DNA of 14,565 nt from Larix sibirica (lineage: Eukaryota > Streptophyta > Pinopsida > Pinales > Pinaceae). The translations under genes and the position numbers were made by a program. Shown here piece by piece: positions 1-8,670 of this stretch. The stretch is taken from contig NWUY0305071603.1 in NCBI GenBank assembly GCA_004151065.3, positions 1 through 14,565 on the forward strand. The letters run 5' to 3'. Position 1 is the stretch's first letter. Each line of letters begins with the position of its first letter. The notes below the pieces were generated by a model. That model was not told where the DNA came from. It saw only the letters and a program-made list of their open reading frames with translations, and searched no databases.

Positions 1-515
1 CAAAAGTGATCAAGCATTGAACCGGTGTTTGTTGTTTCCTTTGTTATTTTCAGTGTCAAGCCTTTCATTTGCATAAACAATTGCAATTTCCTTTTCGATG
101 TTGTTTCTTGCAACATGTCAATGTTGAAGTCACCAGCAATTAAGACGTGTGTGCCGATTTTTCTAATTGATTAAATGCAATCCAAGATATGAATAAGGCT
201 ATGGATCACAACATGTGGGCTACTATAGATATTTACTAGTTTCAAGACATGGTTGTCAAACCTTAGTTCAGTGGCAAATGCCTCAATTGAATTCTTTATG
301 TAATTCTTTGTGTTCATGACAACAATGTTTTTTCTCAATGTAAGGATTCCATGCGTTGAAAATGCTTATAGACAATTGTATTGTGTTATCAATTTCGTTT
401 CTTTGGGTGGTGTATGTAAGTGAGTTTCTTGCAAGCATAAAATGTATGATTGCATTAATTCATGGTTGTTTATGACATCGTCATTGTGAAAAATCAAACT
501 ACGTGTGTTTAATGA
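1..515 (-). pseudogene. EEP (exonuclease III-like) endonuclease domain of the Helentron protein, partial
   Basis: This is the C-terminal endonuclease domain of the transposon protein; such domains hydrolyse phosphodiester bonds with a divalent metal. One reading frame runs from the helicase straight into it. It begins with SLNTRSL near 512, followed by ILCLQETH, the usual strand carrying the metal-binding Glu. After stops at 363-365 and 171-173 the same frame continues through VNIYSSPH and then the diagnostic GDFNID motif (114-134). A TNTGSMLDH stretch follows just before the window edge, where the final Asp-His of the fold would lie. The order Glu motif, GDFN, terminal DH fits the AP-endonuclease/LINE-endonuclease superfamily. 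A LINE endonuclease is the main alternative, but direct in-frame fusion to PIF1 motif VI argues for Helentron. The domain is truncated by the window, not necessarily in the genome. Confidence 0.8.
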
Positions 516-1905
516 GGAAATATGCAAATGCTCAACATTTGGCATTGAATGCACTCCATATTGAAATTGCCAAGATGCATGATTCTGTAATTTGTATATT
601 TCAGTAGCGACTTTTGGGCAAATTGAGAATTTTTTTTGCTCTAGCCTATTTAAAAGATAAAGACACTTGATATCTTTGACATGAGAAAGGGCAGTGTAAA
701 CAAGTCCATGTATTCTAATTCCGTTTGGGTTAAATGCCAATTTTTCCATTGTTAGGCCCTGTGCTCTATGGATTGTTCATGCACATGCCAATTGAACTGG
801 TAATTGTGCTCACATGATGTTATTTCTATTTTCATCTACCGTTTGTACAATTATTCTTTTGATTGGTGTCCAATTGCACATGATAGCAAGCGTGAAAAGA
901 TGTTGCATCATGGATCGCTCTAATAGACTGATTTTCAGATCTGCAAATTCATTTCAAATAATGTTAGGATTTTCTTATGTATAATGTTTAAACAAACCTT
1001 CTGCACCATTCACCAAACTGTCTTCAATTAAGTAGTTTTCCCCACTAGTTCAACAAGCATGTTTCTTTTTAGAATTATTGTAGAGGTCAGTGGCATTCTT
1101 TTGGGCATATTAATGGTTTTTTCAGTTGTATCAATTTTGCTACCATGTGTTGTAAGTGTAAATGTTTTTGTTTCTACAATTGCCAACATTTTTTGAATTG
1201 TGTTCTTGGATGTCTTTGTTACTGTGAAAAAGATATGGGAATGTTGGATCCTCTAGTGGATGTTTGTAATAGTGTCAATTTAAGTAATCAATGTCATCTA
1301 TGGTCCGAGAGCATGTTCTAATTTTGTTTAGAATAGATATAAATGCTTTGTTTTTTTGTCTGGCCATTTTTTTTCAAATCATAGAATTTTATAGTGTCAG
1401 GCCAAAAGCTGCATGGGAATGTTTGTTGTTGGAATTTTGGTTGTTCAAAAATCAAAGAATCATGAACAAGTTGTGCTTGGCAAAGGTCCCTGCAAAATAT
1501 GACGTCAAGGCCTCCAAATGGCTTTGTTGGAGTATGCATAATTTCACGTAGTCTTTTGTCTATGTTGTACAACATGCGAGATCCAATCAAGGAGACTTCG
1601 TCAATTAATAAGACTCAAAGTTGTTCGTATTCTTTTGTTGGTAGGTCAAGGGTGTTAGAGTTTAGCGGAAGCATGTTTGAGGAGCTCAAAGGAAATCTTA
1701 AAGCATGATGGACTGTAATGACATTTGCATGGTATGTTGTTTTTCCGGTGAATGCAACTATTAAACCCTTTTCTTCAAAGGGTCACTTTCAATATCCTTG
1801 TCATATTAATGCAACAAGCCATCATAGATTACTTTTCCAATATGGGTTTTGCATGTTCCTACTCCTCCTGTCAAGAACAAATGGATTGGATTCAAAGGAT
1901 CATTT
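516..1905 (-). pseudogene. PIF1-family DNA helicase domain of the Helentron, broken
   Basis: This ATP-dependent 5'-3' helicase domain would unwind the strand displaced during rolling-circle transposition. Motif I reads FLTGGVGTCKT (Walker A core at 1845-1868), with Cys where Gly precedes the Lys. Motif II is LLIDEVSLIGSRM (about 1576-1611). Motif III is GGLDVIFCRDLCQAQ (about 1471-1515), where the family usually has GDxxQ, so Gly is replaced by Arg. Further on come NMLVELV and SLVNGAEGLFKHYT in different frames. Motif V is TIHRAQGLTMEK (about 741-776) and motif VI is GLVYTALSHVK (675-707), whose usual SRV Arg is now His. Stops at 1615-1617, 954-956, 810-812 and 777-779, plus frameshifts near 1000-1050 and 1870-1900, rule out a working product. 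The motif order and spacing leave no realistic alternative to PIF1/Helitron helicase. Confidence 0.92.
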
Positions 1906-2610
1906 CTTTTTCTTGTAATAATTTCTTTTGATTTGATTGGTGTACATTATTGAGTGTTCTTTTGATTGTATGGTATTCATCTATGAGTAGAAGAAAAGGT
2001 TTTTTTGCCAACTTGCAAATGTCTTTTTGTTGCATTGCATGGTGAGAAGGAATGTGTACAAGATCATGTTCAATGTTGTATTTCTCAAATGGAGTCATAG
2101 TAGGTGTTGTCTCCTTTGGTGCAACAGGCTCAAACATTTCTTCAGGTTGTGCTGCGATTGTTTCAGCTGCAATGTCAATGTTGCTCCATTTGTTGTTGTC
2201 TTTGCTAAAAACCTTTGTTCTATAAGTTCTATTTATTCTTTGTAAGCCATGTATACTTGAAACCATGTTTTGAAACCAGCTTTTAGTAAAATACATTTGT
2301 CTCTGTGCGGGACATAGAGAATAATGTTTTCTCTAGAAAAATTCTCAGGATTTGTTTCTTTGTTATAAGGATTGTAGTGTATGATGCATGGTTTATTTCT
2401 TTTTGTTGTAGTCGTATGAATACACGAATAGAAAGATTCATATTATGCTAAGGAAATATTTTCAAGTTCAACAAGGCGTGCAATGTATTTTTCTAGAATT
2501 GAAGGAGAAATAATGTCCTCTGAATCGTCGACCTCTTTTTGCAAAAGCGAAGGCCTTTTTAGCATGACTGTTTGCTTATCGTCCAGGGCAATTGTTGGTA
2601 CCAAAATTGA
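1892..2610 (-). pseudogene. Helentron region between Rep and helicase, broken
   Basis: This segment links the Rep region to the helicase and has no catalytic role I can name. Going down the minus strand, LVPTIALDDKQTVMLKRP (about 2551-2604) is followed by DDSEDI and ILEKYIAR. Next come KRNKPCIIHYNPYNKE (about 2358-2403) and ENIILYVPHRDK (2296-2331). These match the family pattern in which a Ser-Glu-Asp-Ile stretch precedes an (I)IxRYxxRP helix, then KRxKPxIIR, then a LMLYxPWR-like motif; here PWR has become PHR. A frameshift leads into an open stretch of 134 codons (2296-1892), acidic and Pro/Thr-rich in the middle, which ends just before Walker A. The order on the same strand ties it to the neighbouring helicase. 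Assignment rests on recalled family patterns, not an alignment. Confidence 0.8.
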
Positions 2611-3280
2611 CTATATCAAAATTTTAATCTCTAGCCAAAATTTAAGATCTGGCAGCACATTGATTGGAAAGTCTAAAGGAGATGCTACCAGAAGCTCACA
2701 AAATTCAATAGCATTTTCACCAAAGTCCGGAGTGTTCGTGCTAGCTTGGTTAATTTCTCTTCATCTTAAACCTTTAAATCGTGTGGTTTGTACTTACCTT
2801 TGGCATTTAGAATTCCATTGGTCTTAGCTTAGCTTATTACCCCGAATACCAATTCTTGTTGTTATACCGCAAAATATTTTTCCCACAAAGTTGAATATTT
2901 TAAAAGGTTTTTATTGTTCTCACCATAATAGTTTTTTTAAAACTAAACCCTTCTAAAATGTAGAGTTTGGAAAATAAAAATCTTTTGGATTTCATATCCA
3001 CATTGAACTATATCTCAAATTCGAGCTCCATCCAATAACATTTTTCCCCAAAAAAAATTATTTGGGCATTGAGCCCAACCTTAAAGCACCTAGGACCAAG
3101 AGCTAACCATTCATCACAAGCATCAACAGCCAAGTTACAAGGTTAGCACCTACACAAAGCACCAAGGAGGAACCCACAAGGGGCCAAAAGCAATGCACTA
3201 CATGTCGAATGTACCATAAAACAATTGTTAATATAAAGTGCAAAATATTTACATGATAGTATGCATGTGGGATATATCCC

Positions 3281-3815
3281 ATGAGCTTAAAACCAACACC
3301 CTCTCAAAAGGATGTTGTGAATGCTAATTCAAATGTCAGGCATCAATTGTGCACACAGGTGTTGAAGACTATTGGACCATTGTTAGTAAGCCTTCCATAA
3401 TGGAAAGAGCCAAGTGTGAAGGTGTTATAGACAAGTGCTTCGTGGATGCCAATGCATGAAAACACAAGAGCGTTGAGAGAAAGTTCACCATGGTAATCCC
3501 GCTATAGGTGAGGTAGTTCTTATACAAGCACTTGAAGAGTTAAGGGAGACTAATGGCAATGCAGAGTGCCATGCAACCTCTAGTGAAGACAAGTTGTGAA
3601 GTAAGATTGATCATCTTCAGAAACATTGCCAAGAAACTGAAATAGCTCAGATTTCCTATCATAAGACTAAGCAAGCACAACTGACTCACTCATTAAAGAA
3701 GGAAAGATAGAGAGCACCTGAAAAGGGTTTCCTTGGAAATATTAGTCATTATGTTATAAGTAACGCAAATTTCCGTATGAATGGTGTAAAGGAAATTGGA
3801 TTCAAATCATCATAG
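3281..3815 (+). pseudogene. Unrecognised broken coding-like tract
   Basis: I do not recognise the gene. The plus strand stays open in overlapping frames with protein-like composition. A frame from the ATG at 3281 gives about 40 codons (MSLKPTPSQKDVVNANSN at its start). A second frame contains EDYWTIVSKPSIMERAKC, then a TGA, then KHKSVERKFTMVIPL. A third frame, open from 3477 to the TAG at 3813-3815 apart from two internal stops, contains ALEELRETNGNAECHATS and then SKIDHLQKHCQETEIAQ. The last part is rich in Glu, Lys, Gln and Leu and could form a coiled coil. The pattern fits a decayed gene fragment carried by or inserted with the foreign segment. It could also be chance openness in moderately GC-rich sequence. 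Confidence 0.3.
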
Positions 3816-3959
3816 CGTACCATCGACAATCAAAATGACTGTCCAGGGTTTGATCATTTGATAAAACTATGATATTGTGTATCTATTTGGCATGCCCATT
3901 TTGCCCTGCTAGTTTGGAGTGCCTTATGTACATAAGAGACAATATTAGCATTCTTAGGG

Positions 3960-5000
3960 GAGGAGGTCGATGGTGACAATGTTGTGACTTATTTTCATAA
4001 ATTAATTCTAAATTTTCATATAGAGGATTGGCATCCTATCAAAACAAATCCAAGACTTTTAGGATACAAAAAATTACCTCAAATCTTTACTCTGGGGCTT
4101 AGAGATCTTCAAGTCAAAATATTCAACAGTTTATGCTAGATTTGAATACAAATGGTTAACAGTTGGGTCCAATATTTGATCGGGCATCATTATATGAAGT
4201 TGCTAAATATGTTTTTGGCAGTGGGGTTTTTGTGATTTTTGGAAGATTTCAAACAGGAGAGATACAATTTTGGCAAAGTCGTGGATATCTTCATCAACTT
4301 GAAGATCAGTGCATCAACAAATACTTTAGCCTTATCTTAGTAAATTTTGGATCTCCAAGGATCATGTTCCAGCTCTCTCCTCTTATCAAATCACTTCATT
4401 TTGGAATGGTCAAAGAAGAAATCCCTAGAAAATAGGATCTAGAATTAATGATTATCTTATCTTTTGTTTCCATATCCTAATTTTATGTAACAAACCGATA
4501 TGCTTAGTCATTAGGATGATTCGGTCCTCTTTAGTTTTGGATCAGAGATTCGATACATGTTTTTCTATATATTTTAAGAAAAAATGAAGTAAAGTGGGAT
4601 CTTCCTATCAGCATGAAGGAGGGGGGTTTGAGGTCCGAGAGAGAGTTCTTAAAGCAGAAAGACCTATATGCATTTTGGAAGCCATTTGGATTGATGTCTT
4701 TGTAATTTCATTTAATCGAAGATTCCAGAGAGTTTGATATCAGAGAATGAGTCTCTTTGTTCTTCATCGTCTTATCTTCTTACTTGAATGAATGTTAATT
4801 GTTGAGTTTCAATAATTTCTCATGAGTTATGGATTCTTGAGCAGCAAAGCATTTATTGCAATTGCCCATAATCTTTGTGTTGCTTTCAAGTATTCGTCCA
4901 TTCATTCTCAGAAAGTATTTATGTTTATTGAATGTTCCATCCCATGAATATTCAGGTCTGATATGTTAGTGATGCTCATATGTTCATGTTTGTTTCCTTT
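3960..5000 (+). promoter_or_regulatory. LTR-like promoter region, tentative
   Basis: The sequence has a TATA-like ctatatatttt (4565-4575), followed about 45 bases later by a G-rich purine run (gaaggaggggggtttgagg) and then a leader-like stretch. A purine-rich tract (gggggaggagg-type, about 3957-3967) followed by TG could be a polypurine tract and LTR start. A 90-codon frame inside (4163-4435) has no recognisable domain. Without a second LTR or target-site duplications this remains a resemblance. Confidence 0.25.
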
Positions 5001-5128
5001 CCTTCCTTATGCCAACTACCTCTATATGATATTTAGCTCGATTGCCTCGTATTCATAAATTGTTAGTAAAAGACTCCATGCCCAATAATCTATGTCTCTT
5101 CCCTTTTCTCATCCATCAGGCCTACTTA

Positions 5129-5935
5129 ATCCACTATCTCAAACAAATAATCAAACCCTCTTTCAAGATGTGCTAGATGTTGTTCTTCTGTAATCAAAGA
5201 GAAAACTTTAGCGCTAACAACAATGTTAATGAAAATTGTTTTTCTTGAAGATGAATGAAGAGGCAATGAAAGCACGATATGGACTACTTGTCTAGTGGAC
5301 ATTTATTGCATGTTCAAAAGCGCATTTCCAAGTTTGCGTATTGTTTCAATTTTCCCGTCATTATCAAGAAGACATAGTTCTTTGATATTTTTGAAAGCAT
5401 TTGTCATAGTTCTTTCTATCTTGGTTATGTAAGAGCTAACATATTTTGTTGTTGCATAAGCATCTAAGATATATTGTGCATCTGTATTTGCTTGCCATAT
5501 TATTGGCATGGACTTTGCAAATGGGTTAATCCAAATGTCAGAAGGGTCTCTTTTTAGTATCAAGGTAGGATGATCAAGCAAAGAGCACAATAGCAATATC
5601 TATTCATCTCTATTTACCTCTAGCTCTAGCAAAAGCATTGCAAAAGACATGTTTTTCGGGTATTTACTTTTTTCCAAAACATAAAGTATGTGTTTTGCTT
5701 TTTCATTTAGACCATTTTCAATGCCATCTAGTGGTTCTAGGATTGTAGTTTGATTGATAGTGGGTAGCAGAAAATTGAACCTGCATTTAAAGTGTTGATG
5801 TTTTTTGCATGTTTTGTGTGATGGTGTGTTTGAATCTTAACAAAGGTTTTCGTTAAGCAATGAATAGTCTATGGATATGTAACAATAAATGAAATGAACA
5901 ATTTCATCATTAGTCCACTGATGGCAATATGCTAT
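5129..5935 (-). pseudogene. Helentron Rep C-terminal / central region, broken
   Basis: This is the part of the Rep-helicase protein that follows the HUH nuclease core. IVHFIYCYISIDYSLLNEN (about 5850-5910) fits the FIDxYIxC-like helix. It is followed by IQTHHHTK and, after a one-base frameshift near 5812, by TCKKHQHFKCRFNF, which is the family's QxHxHTxTCxKxxxxxCRFxFP zinc-binding-like signature. The same frame gives TTILEPLDG, then, past a TAG at 5600-5602, LILKRDPSDIWINPF, then IIWQANTDAQYILDAYA and YVSSYITKIER. These match the highly conserved RxPxDxWVNPYN...LWxANxDIQFVxDxYA...YxxSYxxK block of Helitron proteins. After a TAA at 5300-5302 come MSTRQVVHIVLSLPL and SSSRKTIFINI, the usual QE(V/I)SAQEA...SR..IFINT segment. 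Similarity fades near 5129. Confidence 0.88.
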
Positions 5936-6245
5936 TGCATCGAATTTGTGAAGACGATGCAAATTTTGGCAACTGTCTATTAGTTATTGTATTTTTGCAA
6001 AATCTGCAATTTATTTTGTATTTCCAAGACATCATGGCTTCTTCTATAGTTGTGAAGGATGCAATGGCCTACATGATGGCATTGTCAATGGCACGGACAT
6101 CGTTTTTGAAGTGCATTCGTTTACACACATCACATGGATGCACTGGGGTATCTTGAATTAGACTTAGGTATGTAGCTATTGCTTTGTTTGTTTTTTCATA
6201 TTCTTTTTGTCTTTGGAAATTATCAATCCCTTATCTACGTATATC
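5936..6245 (-). pseudogene. Cys-knuckle region upstream of the Helentron Rep domain, broken
   Basis: Two Cys pairs are visible: CDVCKRMHF (6108-6134) and CRFCK (about 5994-6008), separated by about 35 residues and followed by an LPKFA stretch. Transposon proteins of this class often carry such a CxxC...CxxC unit followed by a short segment ending in a Pro-Lys pattern, just before the Rep (Helitron_like_N) domain. A metal-binding role is inferred from the Cys spacing only. The frame is open from a TAG-flanked EYEKTNKAIATYLSL stretch (about 6170-6215) to 5929 apart from a TAG at 6069-6071. Immediately after it, where several hundred residues of HUH nuclease should follow, the sequence jumps to the post-HUH region; an internal deletion between about 5990 and 5910 is the simplest reading. 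Confidence 0.6.
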
Positions 6246-6327
6246 TTGTTTCAAGGAGTGCATATTTTTGGACGAAGCATCACCAGTGCAAAATCAGACA
6301 TTGTCTTTAGCTTGTTTCCAATGTCTA

Positions 6328-6992
6328 TTAACACATGGGATATTTGTGCTTGTGTTCACTGGTCGTTGTTTTTTTTTGTCCTTTGCTAGAGCTTGTTTTT
6401 TTTTGTTGCTTAATTGCATTTATTGTTTCTAATTGCTTAGGCAAGCCAACGCAAATGTTTTCTTGACTATTGTTATTTGTTGCCAATGTTTGTTTGTAGT
6501 TATCGCAACTATCCGTTGCAAAAGCGGAGACATTGTCCATTAAACAACCAAGCGAAGGTGAAGAAGCTTTGTTCGATGTCTTTTTTATTAAGGCCTGGAA
6601 ATGCAAATGTGATTTGTCTATTGCATGTTGCAATAGGTATAAAACTTTTTGTGAATTGCTTGTTGCATGGAATTTAGTGTCAATTTTTTGAAACTTGGTA
6701 TCCCACAAGTACATGTTAATGTCCAGTAGTTCACATAACCATTGAATAACAAATTGATCTCCTTCTATGTGGCCAATGATGTATGGCTTAGACAAATGTA
6801 TAATATATCCTTGCCAGCTAAAAAAAAGGGCTTTTTTACCAATTGTATTTTCATTGAGAGATGTCTATAGACATTTTATGCCCTATTGTCGTTTGAAACA
6901 AAGCAATTGTAGAAAGTCTGTGCAATTGCCTTCCTAGCACTTTGGGTATCGCAAAACATTGGCAATGCACAAATAGATTCAAATAAAGAATC
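6328..6992 (-). pseudogene. Second OTU-like domain (Ser at nucleophile position) plus basic linker
   Basis: OTU domains are papain-like proteases that usually cleave ubiquitin linkages; their role in Helentrons is not established. The N-terminal motif here is HDSLFESICAL (about 6963-6995), aligned with the family DGNCLFxAIxxL, with Ser (TCT, 6987-6989) in place of the catalytic Cys. SARKAIAQTFYNCF follows, like the usual LR..V...I helix. After a frameshift comes HIEGDQFVIQWLCELLDINM (about 6709-6768), matching the WGDxxxIQALAxxLxxPI block, and then VLYLLQHAIDKSHLHFQAL (about 6588-6645), matching the C-terminal strand with its active-site His (6601-6603). Downstream to 6328 is a Lys/Ser/Thr/Gln-rich linker. 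One TGT-to-TCT change would explain the Ser, so it may be decay or an old pseudoenzyme state. The short motifs make this call weaker than the first OTU. Confidence 0.58.
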
Positions 6993-7099
6993 ATGGCAAT
7001 TGGTTTGAATAGCAACAACAAGACAGAAACCTTGTTGCAAAAGCACTTGCAGGGGGAGCAAATTTCAATTTCTCTAATCCCACATTGATTTGCACGGGT

Positions 7100-7734
7100 G
7101 GTATGAGAAAGAAGATAGAAATCATGTCTTTGGATATTTTGCGATATATATGAAAGTAGCGGTTCAAAGTGACCAAATGTTGGTGTTTGATCATGGAACA
7201 ATAGATTGTAGCAATATTTTTATTGTGTAGAATTGAAATGAAGGTATTTGTGTCTTTTGTCAATGACCAGACAAACACCGGGACACTTATCCATTTGGCA
7301 AACCATTTAATGAAAAAAATATCACCCCAGAGTCCATACACATTCTGTTCATTTTCCTATGAGGTAGATTGAGACATTCGTTCCAAGTACTCTTCGACAT
7401 TTGAGATGCTATGCAATTATCTCAAGTTGTCAATTTCCAAGTACACAGAAATGATTCACAATTCCTTCTCTTATTTCCATTTCTGTATATCGGACATGAA
7501 GCAAAACAGCCAATGCATCGAACAAGCAATTTCTTGGTTCATAATGAAAAGTATTTAGCCGAAACAAATTAAATCTAGCCAAAGTATGATCGATCTTTTT
7601 CCAAGTAGTGGTTTTGATTCCAAAGCCATCCGCTTTTGCAATATGGTTCTTTGCATCTATACCTTTGTCCATACTATTTACAAAGGGATCAACAGAGAAA
7701 GGGTTTTTTTTCTCTTTGTTTTTTCTTTTCTTTC
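7100..7734 (-). pseudogene. First OTU-like cysteine-protease domain of the Helentron protein, broken
   Basis: A basic stretch (KKRKNKEKKNPFSVDPF, about 7680-7731) leads into the domain. The nucleophile motif reads EPRNCLFDALAVLL (about 7496-7537) with the Cys kept at 7526-7528, but the Asp of the usual DGNC is not there. TEMEIREGIVNHF follows, the expected helix. After a stop at 7427-7429 and a frame change, NVEEYLERMS and then NVYGLWGDIFFIKWFA (about 7297-7344) match the YLxRMS...WGDxxxLxALA block, and VPVFVWS fits the next strand. Another frameshift near 7200 is needed to reach LFHDQTPTFGHFEPLL (about 7151-7204), the C-terminal motif with the active-site His at 7169-7171. Cys, WGD and HFEP in this order are good OTU evidence. 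No start codon is proposed, since the N-terminus of the protein may lie further up. Confidence 0.74.
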
Positions 7735-7740
7735 CCCTCA

Positions 7741-8638
7741 GCTAGGAAAGCATCCTAACTAGAAACATTGACCAATTGCACCTGTGAAATTTGCACAAAG
7801 CCTCAATTAGAAAAATAGGCACATCTAAAATTGCAGGAGAGCATAAGCAAATTGGAAGCATATTTGTTATCCTACTGTTTGATGCATTGGTTTGTTGCAT
7901 TTCTTTTTATATGTCCATTGAAACAAAGAACTCTAGAAACACACAAATAAACAACAATACCATTGTTATTTTTTTTTCTAACTAGCCACATGAACATTGA
8001 ACAATAATTCCATAGATCTAAAAAGGAAAATAGAAAAGGTCAAGAGCTTGATACAAATGTCAATAAATTTGTTCAAATCTTCTTCCAAGTTTTTTTTTCC
8101 CTATAAATTAAGCGACATATAGAAGAAGAAGTAAAAAAGAGAAGCAAGATTGCCTCTAGGAAAGCACTCGTTCAATTGCAAATGCTTTTTTGACAATTTT
8201 CTCAATAGACAAATTGTCAAGTGTTGAGATTCCTTACTCATGACCATGGGGAATTTTAATGCCATGGACAATGTTTGAAGTTGAAGACGACGACTATTGA
8301 AATCAAGTTTCAAAGGGGGCGTTCTCCAATACAACTATGGTTTGGTTTGCTACAAGGGCATTATATGTAGCTGATAGTTTCATCATATTTGTGCCTAGAA
8401 CCTCAACTCATTTGACTAGCAATAGAAGCCATAGACCCATTTGCTTAAACTATAGTAGGACTAAGCTAAAGAGTCGAACTCAAGTATGAAATATCTAAAG
8501 AAACAATGACTGCTTTTCATAGTTAAAAGAGCAACTAGTTTTTCTCTTAGATTGCACAATCAACTGGCATGGAATTCTACGACAAGAATGCAACTTTCAG
8601 ATCTAATAAACATCTGGCCTACACTAAAAATCTTACTA
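7741..8638. other. No secure gene; presumed 5' part of the transposon or its flank
   Basis: This stretch is AT-rich with short frames. On the minus strand a 77-codon frame (8334-8101), and in another frame a piece reading LSIEKIVKKAFAIERVL (about 8164-8214), are protein-like enough that the N-terminal end of the Helentron protein might extend here, but no domain is recognisable. The element's 5' terminus was not found. Confidence 0.3.
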
Positions 8639-8670
8639 CAAAAGATATAGATTATAGTCTATATCTTTTG
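8639..8670. repeat. Perfect 13-bp inverted repeat with 6-base loop
   Basis: The arms caaaagatataga (8639-8651) and tctatatcttttg (8658-8670) are exact reverse complements around the loop ttatag. There is no following T-run typical of a bacterial terminator, and the setting is eukaryotic. Rolling-circle transposons carry short terminal hairpins and small miniature elements are palindromic, so a transposon end is possible. The element's coding strand is minus and its 3' hairpin should lie before base 1, so this would have to be at the 5' side or belong to another element. Confidence 0.85.

Larger units (their letters stand above)
2620..5125. mobile_element. Foreign insert splitting the Helentron protein, probably including LTR-type sequence
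   Basis: Helentron similarity on the minus strand stops near 5125-5155 and resumes near 2600, so about 2.3-2.5 kb between them does not belong to the protein. Its edges are approximate. The part from about 3960 to 5100 on the plus strand resembles a plant LTR: a purine-rich run just before a TG (about 3957-3973), a TATA-like ctatatatttt at 4565-4575, then a purine-rich untranslated-looking stretch. No reverse transcriptase, integrase or second LTR copy is visible, so a solo LTR or truncated retrotransposon is inference. Between about 2610 and 2760 the minus strand is open for about 50 codons and looks protein-like (for example NAIEFCELLVASPLDF), but I cannot assign it to the Helentron or to the insert. 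From 2830 to 3280 I see only AT-rich non-coding sequence. Confidence 0.45.
1..7740 (-). mobile_element. Degraded Helentron/Helitron2-type rolling-circle transposon, coding part
   Basis: This stretch is the decayed coding region of one rolling-circle DNA transposon. Read on the minus strand, the domains come in the order OTU-like, OTU-like, Cys knuckles, Rep/central region, PIF1 helicase, EEP endonuclease. A PIF1 helicase joined to an EEP endonuclease, with OTU domains in the same protein, is known for the Helentron (Helitron2) branch; canonical plant Helitrons usually lack the endonuclease. The pieces are co-linear and on one strand, so they come from one element and not from scattered genes. 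Several in-frame stops (for example 171-173, 363-365, 777-779, 810-812, 954-956, 5300-5302, 5600-5602) and several frameshifts show it is non-functional. Foreign sequence splits it at about 2620-5125. The 3' terminus lies before base 1. The 5' terminus lies somewhere above 7740 and was not identified. Confidence 0.88.

Noticed and set aside
1-515. LINE endonuclease
   Set aside because: The GDFN motif alone would allow it, but the frame runs directly from PIF1 motif VI into this domain, as in Helentrons, and no reverse transcriptase is seen.
2483-2827. Plus-strand frame of 114 codons
   Set aside because: It lies antisense to the recognised Helentron pre-helicase segment over much of its length and has no domain; it is a shadow frame.
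4163-4435. Plus-strand frame of 90 codons in the insert
   Set aside because: It starts at TTG right after a stop, has no domain or repeat, and lies in LTR-like sequence.
8639-8670. Bacterial-type terminator
   Set aside because: The stem is AT-rich, has no T-run after it, and there is no bacterial gene in the window.
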